Shown: piece after piece, positions 1-6,611 of the stretch
How the letters are laid out: each line of letters begins with the position of its first letter
Numbering within the stretch: the first letter of the stretch is position 1
NCBI GenBank assembly: GCA_026197195.1
Contig: JAPHUG010000304.1
Coordinates: 1 to 6,967 of the forward strand
Origin: Sedimenticola sp.
Lineage (GTDB): Bacteria; Pseudomonadota; Gammaproteobacteria; Chromatiales; Chromatiaceae
Direction: 5' to 3'
Length of the DNA stretch: 6,967 nucleotides
Notes under the pieces: generated by a model
Databases searched by the model: none
The model's input: only the letters and a program-made list of their open reading frames with translations
Told to the model about the DNA's origin: nothing
Position numbers and translations under genes: made by a program

Positions 1-1425
1 GGTGCCGGGGTTGCGGGTGCCGGAAAATCCTCACCACTTGCTGATTTTGAACTCACTGTAAAAGTCAGTCGTATCCAGTCGGCAATTGCCCCCGTCAGTC
101 ATGCATTGGAAGTCATTCAGCGTGAGAACCCAGAGGTGGGTGCTTTACTCAGCGATCGAATCGTTCGCGTTAACCAGGCTCTTGATCAGTTTATTTCAAC
201 GTTGCAAAACCAGGTAATCGGCCAGGCCGAGATTGGCCTGTCGTCTTCGGAACTCTTCAAATTGGGAACCGCTGCAATTACTGAAAGTTTTGCTTTGTTC
301 GACCTGGGTATGCCGCAACTGCAATCCTTGATTGAGGCCCGCCTCGATGCTGTGACGAGTCAAAAGTCCCTGGCGGTAATGATCATTCTACTGGTTGTCG
401 TGGCAGTGTTGTGGCTTGTCGGGGGGCTGATTCAGCTGGTGCTGGGCAGTATCCGGCGGTTACAGGATTCAACCGCAGAGATAGCTGAGGGTAATCTGAC
501 GGCGCGCCTGAAGATTGCCACACGAGATGAAATGCTAAAGATCGAAACCAGTATTAACCGCATGGCAGAGAGTTTCCATTCTCTGACTCGTGAGGTGAAG
601 GCTGCATCGCAACAGTTGGTCAGCTCTTCCCAGTCGATGAGTGCAGTGGCCGATGAGACCAATAACGGTGTCAATCAACAGCTGGATCAAGTAACCCAGA
701 TTGCCACCGCAATTACTGAAATGGCTGCCACCGTTAATGAGATTGCCAAAAGTGCCACCCAGGCCGCTGAGGCGACGAGAGAAGCCACGCTCGAAGTCAC
801 GAAAGGTAAACAGGTGGTGTCAGCAAGTGTGACCTCAATTGGCACCCTGGCCGATGAGGTGGAGCGGGGGGCTCAGGTTGTTAGCCGGTTGGCAGAGGAC
901 AGTGCAAAGATTGGTACCGTTGTAGAGGTGATTCAAAGTATTGCGGAGCAGACCAATCTGCTGGCATTGAACGCTGCGATTGAGGCAGCTCGTGCGGGTG
1001 ACCAGGGGCGTGGTTTTGCTGTAGTGGCTGATGAAGTACGTACCCTGGCGGCGAGAACCCAAAGATCAACTCAGGAGATTCAGGAGATGATTGAGTCACT
1101 GCAGGCTGGCACCCAGGAGGCGGTCACGGTCATGCAGTCGAGTCAACAGCGGGCCGGACACAGTGTCGAGGAGGCAGAGTTAGCGAACGACTCACTGGAT
1201 GCGATAGCGAATCGCATTCAGACGATTGCCGATATGAGTGCGCAGATTGCCACGGCGGGGGAGCAGCAGTCTGCCGTTACCGAAGAGATCAACAAAAACA
1301 TACTGGCCATTAAAACAGTGGTGGAGAAAACCGCTGAAGGTTCTGGCCAAATGAACAAGACGGCGTCGGAAGTGAGCCGCATGGCCCTGCAGCTGGAGAC
1401 GATTACAGCCGCCTCGCAAGTATGA
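1..1425 (+). CDS. Methyl-accepting chemotaxis protein, C-terminal part (5' end outside window)
   Basis: This is a membrane chemoreceptor that senses a ligand outside the cytoplasm and controls CheA/CheW at the pole. The frame is open from base 1, so the gene starts upstream; 474 residues are visible. In visible-fragment numbering there is an extracytoplasmic helical segment to about residue 121, then one hydrophobic membrane helix at about 124-150 ([19 protein letters not shown]). A HAMP linker follows at about 148-200 ([19 protein letters not shown]), then a long coiled-coil signalling domain. The conserved hairpin tip reads [18 protein letters not shown] at about 316-333 and continues into [15 protein letters not shown], which is diagnostic of the family. 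The protein ends in ASQV with no C-terminal CheR-binding pentapeptide such as NWETF. The first membrane helix and most of the sensor domain are missing, so the ligand cannot be inferred. No convincing terminator follows the TGA stop. The family call is secure. Confidence 0.96.
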   Translation, partial: GAGVAGAGKSSPLADFELTVKVSRIQSAIAPVSHALEVIQRENPEVGALLSDRIVRVNQALDQFISTLQNQVIGQAEIGLSSSELFKLGTAAITESFALFDLGMPQLQSLIEARLDAVTSQKSLAVMIILLVVVAVLWLVGGLIQLVLGSIRRLQDSTAEIAEGNLTARLKIATRDEMLKIETSINRMAESFHSLTREVKAASQQLVSSSQSMSAVADETNNGVNQQLDQVTQIATAITEMAATVNEIAKSATQAAEATREATLEVTKGKQVVSASVTSIGTLADEVERGAQVVSRLAEDSAKIGTVVEVIQSIAEQTNLLALNAAIEAARAGDQGRGFAVVADEVRTLAARTQRSTQEIQEMIESLQAGTQEAVTVMQSSQQRAGHSVEEAELANDSLDAIANRIQTIADMSAQIATAGEQQSAVTEEINKNILAIKTVVEKTAEGSGQMNKTASEVSRMALQLETITAASQV

Positions 1426-1566
1426 CCTACGTACCTGCTCTACACCGTTTAGACCTGTCTGTGCCAGATTCCTGAGCGGGCAGCTTCACTGGCTGTTTCT
1501 TGGTGGCTTCGGCCTGTATCGGGTTACTGTGCAGGACAGTAGGCTTCCGCTGTTGGTCTTATGTAA

Positions 1567-1761
1567 CTAATCAATACTGCGTATGGCATCTGTCTCATGT
1601 TTCAGTGGTGCAGGCACCAGCTGTAAGCGAACGCGCTGTTGGGTGGGTTGCTTGGTCTGAATATAGGGACATTCATCCATGGGCCGCCAGTCACAGGCGA
1701 CTCCGGTGACCAGTTCATGTGGGCAGCTGTTGCAGATATGGGGGTCCAGTTTATTCATCAT
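1567..1761 (-). CDS. Small cysteine-rich protein of unknown function (64 aa)
   Basis: I do not recognise this gene. The start is set by a strong ribosome binding site on the minus strand (GAAGGAGAG, six bases before ATG). It opens with two consecutive ATG codons, so MMNKLDPH or MNKLDPH is the N-terminus. The frame stays open to 1818, but that extension lacks such a site. The N-terminal half holds four cysteines spaced C-x2-C-x9-C-x7-C (ICNSCPHELVTGVACDW, then MDEC), which could bind zinc or an Fe-S cluster. The second half is basic and polar (TKQPTQQRVRLQLVPAPLKH) with no membrane segment or signal peptide. The gene faces the chemoreceptor tail-to-tail and is followed by a weak 6-bp hairpin at 1525-1541 without a T-run. 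Coding status is supported by the ribosome binding site and cysteine pattern, not by homology; an unrecognised small metal-binding protein is the best guess. Confidence 0.6.
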   Translation of the reverse strand: MMNKLDPHICNSCPHELVTGVACDWRPMDECPYIQTKQPTQQRVRLQLVPAPLKHETDAIRSID

Positions 1762-1825
1762 AGCGTTCTCTCCTTCGTCACATAAAATTAAAAATAGCGT
1801 AATATCATGTAATTGCAAACTCTAT

Positions 1826-1855
1826 TTAATATTTATTTTAAATACCACTTGTAAA
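1826..1855 (-). promoter_or_regulatory. Possible sigma-70 promoter with inverted repeats for the 64-aa gene
   Basis: On the minus strand TTTACA (1850-1855) and TATTAA (1826-1831) are 18 bases apart, within a markedly AT-rich patch spanning about 1780-1860. Two inverted repeats overlap it: CACTT-GTA-AAGTG at 1846-1858, covering the -35 hexamer, and TATTTAA-N8-TTAAATA at 1823-1844, covering the -10. They could be operators, but short AT-rich palindromes arise easily by chance. A second candidate, TTGCAA-N16-TATTTT, lies closer to the gene. Confidence 0.35.
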
Positions 1856-1900
1856 GTGTGAGAAATCTCTCGGACGGGGTGAGATCAAATCGTCAGGTAC

Positions 1901-1926
1901 AAAAAAGGCGATCACTCGGATCGCCT
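1901..1926 (-). terminator. Intrinsic terminator of the DUF3617 gene
   Basis: A perfect 7-bp stem, GGCGATC (1907-1913) and GATCGCC (1919-1925), with a 5-base loop, extends by one A-T pair. It is flanked on the left by six A residues (1901-1906), which form a T-run after the hairpin on the minus strand. It lies 23 bases past the stop codon of the minus-strand DUF3617 gene. There is no T-run on the plus side, so it should act in one direction only. Confidence 0.85.
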
Positions 1927-1948
1927 CGTCTGGGTCAGCATCAAGGGG

Positions 1949-2365
1949 CTATTTACAGTCGCCGATTCGTTGGCCGTCCCATTTGTTGAGGATGGTAAGG
2001 GCTTGCCCGTTCAGATCCATAGCCAACTCCATGCTGCCGTTCATTTTGCTGCCTGCTGATTTGAACTGACCGGTACCGGCCATTTCGCCGCCATGATGTT
2101 TGCAGACCATCTTCCAGGAGATCTGGGAGCCAGATGACTTGACGTCCGACACACTGCAGGTCCCGGAATTTTTCATCAGCTCTTCCGGTGAGAGCTGGTC
2201 AGCCTTGATACACTCTTCCAGCTTTTTGATGATGGGTTGAGGCATCATGGACATGCTGGATGTGATCTGGATCTGCCATTTCCCCGGGGTGAGCTTGATG
2301 CCTTCAGCCTGGGTTGTGAAAGCCAGTGAAAGGAGGATGGCAGTGAGGGTGAGACGATTGGGCAT
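1949..2365 (-). CDS. Secreted DUF3617 family protein
   Basis: This is a 138-aa exported protein of unknown function. Residues 1-20 are a classic Sec signal peptide (MPNRLTLTAILLSLAFTTQA), with likely cleavage after TQA. The mature part opens with a LTPGKWQIQITSSM stretch, matching the PGxW-beta-strand start typical of DUF3617 proteins. The family's cysteines follow: C52 (EECIK), C70 (GTCSV), C88 (WKMVCKH) and C137 near the end (GDCK), giving two possible periplasmic disulfides. The glycine-rich, strand-like middle (GGEMAGTGQFKSAGSKMNGSMEL) also fits. The start is supported by AAGGAG six bases before the ATG. The gene is a single unit: divergent from hisC, with its own terminator at 1901-1926. 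The length is normal for the family. The family assignment is from memory of its pattern; the biochemical role is unknown. Confidence 0.85.
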   Translation of the reverse strand: MPNRLTLTAILLSLAFTTQAEGIKLTPGKWQIQITSSMSMMPQPIIKKLEECIKADQLSPEELMKNSGTCSVSDVKSSGSQISWKMVCKHHGGEMAGTGQFKSAGSKMNGSMELAMDLNGQALTILNKWDGQRIGDCK

Positions 2366-2542
2366 CGATGGCTCCTTGAAATTTCTAAGGGGATTCTTTG
2401 GTGACTATTCTGACAGAGCGTTGATTAGGCGTCGACCTTCGAACGAACCGGAAGCGTCAAAACTCAGCTATTCATCTGGGAACTGTCAACGGATAGCGGT
2501 ATTATCTCGCTCTGTTTCTATTGAATGACACATGGGTATTGT
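2366..2542. promoter_or_regulatory. Divergent intergenic region between the DUF3617 gene and hisC
   Basis: This 177-bp spacer must hold promoters for two divergent genes. For the minus strand, TCGACG (2430-2435) and CAGAAT (2407-2412) are 17 bases apart and would start transcription near 2400. For hisC, TATTAT at 2500-2505 is a fair -10 element, with only a weak -35 (TGGGAA) upstream. A perfect minus-strand TTGACA at 2484-2489 has no good -10 partner. All of these are weak, and none is certain. Confidence 0.3.
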
Positions 2543-3604
2543 ATGAATCGTTTCTGGAGTTCAGTTGTTCACAAGCTCACCCCCTATGTACCGGGTGAAC
2601 AGCCCAAGCAGACGGATCTGGTGAAACTGAATACCAACGAAAATCCCTATCCGCCTTCACCCAAAGCGCTGCTGGCCATGTCAGCGGAAGCGGCCGAGAC
2701 CTTGCGCCTCTATCCTGATCCGAATGCGGACCGGCTGAAGCAGACATTGGCGGATTATTACCGGGTGACGCCGCAACAGGTCTTTGTCGGCAACGGCTCA
2801 GATGAGGTGTTGGCGCACACCTTTATGGGATTGTTGAAACAGGATCTGCCACTGCTGTTTCCGGATATCTCTTACAGCTTTTACCCGGTGTATTGTGGTC
2901 TCTACGGAATCGATTATCAGACCATCCCTCTCAATGAGACGTTTGAGATAGAACCGGCGGACTACGGGATACCCAACGGGGCTATCATTTTTCCTAATCC
3001 GAATGCACCTACGGGAAGGCTGCTGCCGCTTTCGTCAATTGAGTCGATACTTAAACAAAATACCGATTCTGTTGTCGTTGTGGATGAGGCCTATATCGAC
3101 TTTGGTGGTGAGTCGGCCATCGCCCTGGTGGATCAGTATCCCAATCTGTTAGTGATTCAGACCTTATCAAAATCCCGTTCTCTGGCAGGCCTGCGTGTTG
3201 GTTTTGCGATTGGGCATGCGGAGCTGATTGAGGCGCTGGAGCGCGTCAAGAACAGTTTTAACTCCTATCCACTGGATCGATTTGCCATCAGCGGGGCGGT
3301 GGCTGCCTTTGAAGATCAGGCCTATTTCGCAGAGCAGTGTCAGCGCGTGATGAGCACCCGGGAGAGGCTGGCCGAGGCGATGAGCAAGATGGGTTTTCTG
3401 GTGCTCCCATCTGCCGCCAATTTCCTGTTCGTTTCGCATCCGGATTGGGATGCTGCCACATTGGCCGCGCAATTGCGTGAGCAGGCCATCATTGTCAGGC
3501 ATTTTAAGCAGGCCCGAATTGATCAGTTTCTACGCATTACTATTGGTACAGATGAGCAGACCCAGCGCCTGCTGGATGCCTTGGCCTCCATTTTGAAACG
3601 ATAA
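2543..3604 (+). CDS. hisC: Histidinol-phosphate aminotransferase
   Basis: This is a PLP-dependent class II aminotransferase (fold type I) of the cytoplasm that converts imidazole-acetol phosphate plus glutamate to histidinol phosphate in histidine synthesis. I chose the ATG at 2543, giving 353 aa, because [21 protein letters not shown] is how HisC proteins usually begin. An in-frame ATG at 2525 would add MTHGYC; neither start has a strong ribosome binding site. Motifs in order (353-aa numbering): substrate-binding [13 protein letters not shown] at about 28-40; phosphate-binding NGSDEVL near 84; FPNPNAPTG at about 150-158 with the ring-stacking Asn; DEAYIDF at about 181-187 with the PLP-nitrogen Asp and the Tyr; [14 protein letters not shown] with Schiff-base Lys about 210 and phosphate-binding Arg about 218; and the C-terminal FLRITIG with carboxylate-binding Arg about 331. 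All key residues are present. It stands alone with no other his genes nearby. Action on aromatic substrates is possible, as in some HisC homologues. Confidence 0.95.
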   Translation: MNRFWSSVVHKLTPYVPGEQPKQTDLVKLNTNENPYPPSPKALLAMSAEAAETLRLYPDPNADRLKQTLADYYRVTPQQVFVGNGSDEVLAHTFMGLLKQDLPLLFPDISYSFYPVYCGLYGIDYQTIPLNETFEIEPADYGIPNGAIIFPNPNAPTGRLLPLSSIESILKQNTDSVVVVDEAYIDFGGESAIALVDQYPNLLVIQTLSKSRSLAGLRVGFAIGHAELIEALERVKNSFNSYPLDRFAISGAVAAFEDQAYFAEQCQRVMSTRERLAEAMSKMGFLVLPSAANFLFVSHPDWDAATLAAQLREQAIIVRHFKQARIDQFLRITIGTDEQTQRLLDALASILKR

Positions 3605-3653
3605 ACTCAATAGAGCAGCAAGCGGCAAAAAAACCTTTATTTACTGGTCTAAA

Positions 3654-3692
3654 GCACCTGTTCTGTGCGGGCCGGTGTCACTGTTGGTGCAA
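3654..3692 (+). promoter_or_regulatory. Candidate NtrC enhancer sites upstream of nasA
   Basis: GCACCTGTTCTGTGC at 3654-3668 fits the GCAC-N7-GTGC palindrome of NtrC sites (compare the enterobacterial glnA enhancer). Its centre is about 118 bases before the predicted start at 3779, in the normal range for an enhancer. A second site has only one good half, TGTTGGTGCA at 3682-3691. If aligned to the same 15-bp frame, its centre is 22 bases (about two helical turns) downstream of the first. The sites are seen in the sequence; NtrC as the binding protein is inferred. Confidence 0.55.
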
Positions 3693-3752
3693 TAGTGCCT
3701 GCTGGATGATCTCCGGGTGCGTCCTTTCCCCCCTAATACGCACATTAACGGC

Positions 3753-3768
3753 TGGCATACTCCTTGCT
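3753..3768 (+). promoter_or_regulatory. Sigma-54 (-24/-12) promoter of nasA
   Basis: TGGCAT-N5-TTGCT matches the RpoN consensus TGGCAY-N5-TTGCW, with the GG and GC dinucleotides exactly 12 bases apart. Transcription should start near 3779, about 20 bases before the leader ORF and 108 before nasA. Sigma-54 promoters need an enhancer-binding activator, which fits the NtrC-like palindrome upstream and known NtrC control of nitrate assimilation operons. A sigma-70 alternative from TTGACT (3771) has only a poor -10 and falls on the leader ORF start. Confidence 0.82.
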
Positions 3769-3798
3769 GATTGACTTGGCAAAAGTGGAGTAAGGCTA

Positions 3799-3894
3799 AT
3801 GTCATCTATTAATCGATCAATTCTTGAATGTAAGCAAGGTAAGATCCTGGAGTATCAGCTCTCTTCGGTTACAGGAGTAGCTGCTGATGGCTAA
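3799..3894 (+). CDS. Putative 31-aa leader peptide overlapping the nasA start
   Basis: This is a short ORF (begins MSSINRSILECKQGK, ends VTGVAADG) between the sigma-54 promoter and nasA. It has its own Shine-Dalgarno sequence (GTGGAGTAAGG, with GGAG eight bases before ATG). Its stop runs past the nasA ATG in a different frame: the bases ATGGCTAA hold both the nasA start and the leader stop, an 8-base overlap typical of translational coupling. There is no run of regulatory codons as in amino-acid attenuators, and no signal peptide or recognised domain. I do not know a homologue. It may be a regulatory leader, a real microprotein, or a chance ORF; the position and ribosome binding site favour translation. 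Confidence 0.45.
   Translation: MSSINRSILECKQGKILEYQLSSVTGVAADG
3845..3876 (+). promoter_or_regulatory. Possible hairpin covering the nasA ribosome binding site
   Basis: TCCTG at 3845-3849 can pair with CAGGA at 3872-3876, which contains most of the nasA Shine-Dalgarno (AGGAG, 3873-3877, nine bases before ATG). A smaller GAG/CTC pairing lies inside the 22-base loop. The stem is only 5 bp, so it is marginal alone. The left arm lies within the leader ORF, so translating ribosomes would open it. The structure is a prediction by eye. Confidence 0.3.
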
Positions 3895-6541
3895 GGCGAT
3901 TAAAACCACCTGCCCCTATTGCGGTGTTGGCTGTGGTGTCGTGGCAACGGTAAGTGACCAGGGTGGCGTTACCCTTGCGGGTGATCCCGACCACCCTTCC
4001 AACTACGGTCGGCTCTGTTCCAAAGGGAGTGCGCTGGCTGAAACCCTGGATCAGGAGGGGCGTCTGTTAACGCCGCAAGTTGCGGGGCAATCCAGCACCT
4101 GGGATCAGGCACTTGATAAGGTGGCAACGAGGTTAAGGGAGACTATACAGACCCATGGTCCTGATGCGGTTGCCTTCTATGTCTCCGGCCAGTTGATGAC
4201 TGAAGACTACTATGTCGCCAATAAACTGATGAAGGGGTTTATCGGTTCGGCCAATATCGACACCAACTCACGACTTTGTATGTCCTCGGCTGTTGTGGCA
4301 CACAAGCGTGCCTTTGGCGCGGATGTCATGCCCGGTTGCTATGAGGATCTTGAGCGGGCCAAGTTGATTGTGCTGACCGGTTCGAATGCGGCCTGGTGCC
4401 ACCCTGTTCTTTTTCAGCGGATGATGGAGAGTAAGCGGGAGAATCCCGATCTTCAGATTGTGGTGATCGACCCCCGTGCCACTCCGACGGCAGAGACGGC
4501 TGACCTGCACTTGGCGCTCAGGCCTGGCAGTGATGCCCTGTTATTCAATGGTCTACTGGTCTACCTGGAGCAGCATGGTGAACGCAACGCGCTGTTTGTT
4601 AATCAGGCAACAACAGCTTGTGATGAGGCCTTGTCATCTGCGTTGTTGGATGCCCCCTCAATCGAACATGTGGCTCGGGGCTGTGGCCTGGCGCTGCAAG
4701 AGGTAGAGCAGTTCTATCGTCTGTTTGCCAGAACTGAACGGGTCGTCACGGTCTATTCGCAAGGGATCAATCAATCGACCAGTGGCGTGGATAAGATCAA
4801 TGCGATTATCAACTGCCATCTGCTGACAGGCCGTATTGGTCGCCCCGGGATGGGGCCGTTTTCACTGACCGGGCAACCGAATGCCATGGGGGGGCGAGAG
4901 GTGGGTGGCTTGGCCAATCAGTTGGCGGCCCACATGGAGATTGAATCGGTCGCTGACAGGGCGCGAGTCAAGGCCTTTTGGAAGGCCCCGTCGATCCCGC
5001 AGCAGGGTGGTTTAAAGGCTGTGGAGCTGTTCCAGGCGATTGAGTCCGGCAAGGTTAAAGCCGTATGGATCATGGCTTCGAATCCGGCGGTGACGCTGCC
5101 GGATTCAGATCAGGTGCGCCGGGCACTGGCGAAGTGTGAGTGCGTGATCGTGTCTGATTGCATGGCCCATACCGATACGGGACAGTTTGCCCACGTCCAG
5201 TTGCCATCAATCACCTGGGGTGAGCGCAGCGGTATGGTCACTAGCACAGAGCGTCGATTGTCACGCCAACGCGCCTTCCGGGCGGCCCCGGGCATGGCAA
5301 AACCGGATTGGTGGATTATAAGTCAGGTCGCTCAGCGTATGGGTTTTGGTGAGGCGTTTGACTATGATGATGTGAACCAGGTTTTTCGCGAACATGCGGC
5401 GCTCTCCGGGTTTGAGAATAACGGGTCCCGGGCATTTGATATCAGCCTGTTGGCGAACCTGGATGAGACTGGTTATGAACAATTAACCCCGGCACAGTGG
5501 CCCGTGACGCAACTGGCTGCAAAGGGTACCCCCCGTCTGTTTGGTGATGGCGTTTTTTTCACGCCTGATCAGAAAGCGCATTTTGTGCCAGTAACCCATC
5601 GCATGCCCAGTGGAACAACGGATCGATGTTATCCCCTGACATTGAATACCGGACGTGTCAGGGATCACTGGCATACCATGACCCGGACGGGGCTGTCGCC
5701 AAGGCTCGCCAGCCACACGATAGAGCCCTATGTCGAGATTCATCCGCAAGATGCGGCTAAGTCGGAGGTGTCGAATGGGGCGCTGGTTGAAGTTCAGAGT
5801 GCCTTGGGTGCTGTGATTGTACGTGCAAAGGTGACGCCCAGTCAGCGCGTCGGAAGTCTGTTTGTTCCAATGCACTGGAACGATCAGTTTGCTGAAACCG
5901 GACGGATCAACAAGCTGCTGCCCGGCGTGGTGGATCCACTTTCCGGACAACCGGAATTCAAACAGGTTCCGGCCACTATTCGGCCCCGTGTTTTTGCCTG
6001 GCATGGTTTTCTGTTCTCGCGACGAGAGTTGCAACCGCGTGGCGCTGTCTACTGGGCCCGCTCCCGTGGGGCGGGTTTCTGGCGTTATGAGATTGCCGGT
6101 GATTCAACGCCGGAAAACTGGGCGGAGATGGCCCGCTCCTATCTCTGTAGTAAAGGCGGGGATGTGGGCTGGATGGAGTATACCGATCGGGCGGCGAATC
6201 GTTATCGTGCGGCCCGGTTCGAGGATAGCAAGCTGGAGAGCTGTCTGTTTATCGGTCCGGATCTGCAGCTTCCGGCGCGGGACTGGATAGCCGCACTGTT
6301 TGAAAAGCCGACCCTGGATACAGGTGAGCGGGCCAGCCTGCTCTCAGGTCATGCCCCTGATAATAAGGCCGACGTGGGTAAGACTATCTGCGCCTGCCAT
6401 GGGGTGGGTGAGAAGCGTATCTTAGAGGGTATTCGCATTCAGGGGCTGAATAGTGTTGAGCAGATTGCAGAAACACTCAAGGCCGGCAGTGGCTGTGGCT
6501 CCTGTGTGCCGGAGATTCGGGCGCTGCTGGCTGCGGGTTAA
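3887..6541 (+). CDS. nasA: Assimilatory nitrate reductase, large catalytic subunit
   Basis: This cytoplasmic Mo-bis-MGD enzyme reduces nitrate to nitrite for nitrogen assimilation. At 884 aa it is close to the Klebsiella-type NasA length and longer than cyanobacterial NarB. The N-terminus has a [4Fe-4S] motif (Cys9, 12, 16 and 44, CPYCGVGC, with conserved Lys46) and no Tat signal, which excludes periplasmic NapA. Cys131 (NSRLCMSSAV) is the expected molybdenum ligand. The stretch GRIGRPG..PFSLTGQPNAMGGREVGG at about 314-341 is typical of NasA/NarB. The molybdopterin dinucleotide-binding domain spans about 580-700 (LNTGRVRDHWHTMTRTG). A linker of about 120 residues leads to a C-terminal BFD-like [2Fe-2S] domain with Cys835, 837, 870 and 873 (CACHGVG, GCGSC). 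The start is fixed by AGGAG nine bases upstream. It follows a sigma-54 promoter and a leader ORF, which suggests nitrogen control. The electron-donor subunit, nitrite reductase and transporter are not in the window. The gene is intact. Confidence 0.95.
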   Translation: MAKAIKTTCPYCGVGCGVVATVSDQGGVTLAGDPDHPSNYGRLCSKGSALAETLDQEGRLLTPQVAGQSSTWDQALDKVATRLRETIQTHGPDAVAFYVSGQLMTEDYYVANKLMKGFIGSANIDTNSRLCMSSAVVAHKRAFGADVMPGCYEDLERAKLIVLTGSNAAWCHPVLFQRMMESKRENPDLQIVVIDPRATPTAETADLHLALRPGSDALLFNGLLVYLEQHGERNALFVNQATTACDEALSSALLDAPSIEHVARGCGLALQEVEQFYRLFARTERVVTVYSQGINQSTSGVDKINAIINCHLLTGRIGRPGMGPFSLTGQPNAMGGREVGGLANQLAAHMEIESVADRARVKAFWKAPSIPQQGGLKAVELFQAIESGKVKAVWIMASNPAVTLPDSDQVRRALAKCECVIVSDCMAHTDTGQFAHVQLPSITWGERSGMVTSTERRLSRQRAFRAAPGMAKPDWWIISQVAQRMGFGEAFDYDDVNQVFREHAALSGFENNGSRAFDISLLANLDETGYEQLTPAQWPVTQLAAKGTPRLFGDGVFFTPDQKAHFVPVTHRMPSGTTDRCYPLTLNTGRVRDHWHTMTRTGLSPRLASHTIEPYVEIHPQDAAKSEVSNGALVEVQSALGAVIVRAKVTPSQRVGSLFVPMHWNDQFAETGRINKLLPGVVDPLSGQPEFKQVPATIRPRVFAWHGFLFSRRELQPRGAVYWARSRGAGFWRYEIAGDSTPENWAEMARSYLCSKGGDVGWMEYTDRAANRYRAARFEDSKLESCLFIGPDLQLPARDWIAALFEKPTLDTGERASLLSGHAPDNKADVGKTICACHGVGEKRILEGIRIQGLNSVEQIAETLKAGSGCGSCVPEIRALLAAG

Positions 6542-6551
6542 ATTCTCCGGG

Positions 6552-6590
6552 TATAAAAAAGAAAACCCCGCAACCGATAGCGGGGTTTTC
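6552..6590. terminator. Bidirectional terminator between nasA and cbbM
   Basis: There is a perfect 11-bp stem, GAAAACCCCGC (6561-6571) and GCGGGGTTTTC (6580-6590), with an 8-base loop. On the minus strand it is followed by TTTTTT and a further AT tract (6552-6560), giving a strong terminator for cbbM. On the plus strand only the four Ts of the stem end follow, so it is a weaker terminator for nasA. It sits 20 bases past the nasA stop and 22 bases from the cbbM stop. Confidence 0.92.
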
Positions 6591-6611
6591 CATTCTGAGC
6601 TGTCGTCCAGA

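Noticed and set aside
1525..1541. Hairpin TACTGT-GCAGG-ACAGTA as a terminator between the chemoreceptor and the 64-aa gene
   Set aside because: The stem is only 6 bp and there is no T-run on either strand, so it cannot be called an intrinsic terminator.
1500..1861. Plus-strand open frames of 69 and 60 codons opposite the 64-aa gene
   Set aside because: Neither has a Shine-Dalgarno or a recognisable feature, whereas the minus strand has both a strong ribosome binding site and a cysteine pattern.
3167..3502. 111-codon minus-strand open frame inside hisC
   Set aside because: Antisense shadow of conserved HisC codons with no motif of its own.
3605..3650. Terminator after hisC around the seven-A run
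   Set aside because: No stable inverted repeat precedes or follows the run on the needed strand.
3771..3800. Sigma-70 promoter starting at TTGACT
   Set aside because: The -10 at the proper spacing is poor (GCTAAT) and overlaps the leader ORF start; the sigma-54 element just upstream is far better.
5483..6034. 183-codon minus-strand open frame inside nasA
   Set aside because: It lies wholly over the conserved nasA molybdopterin-binding region, shows no recognisable domain, and has low-complexity, arginine/histidine-rich composition typical of antisense shadows.
5862..6290. 142-codon plus-strand open frame inside nasA
   Set aside because: Out-of-frame overlap with the intact nasA frame; the protein has no motif or ribosome binding site.
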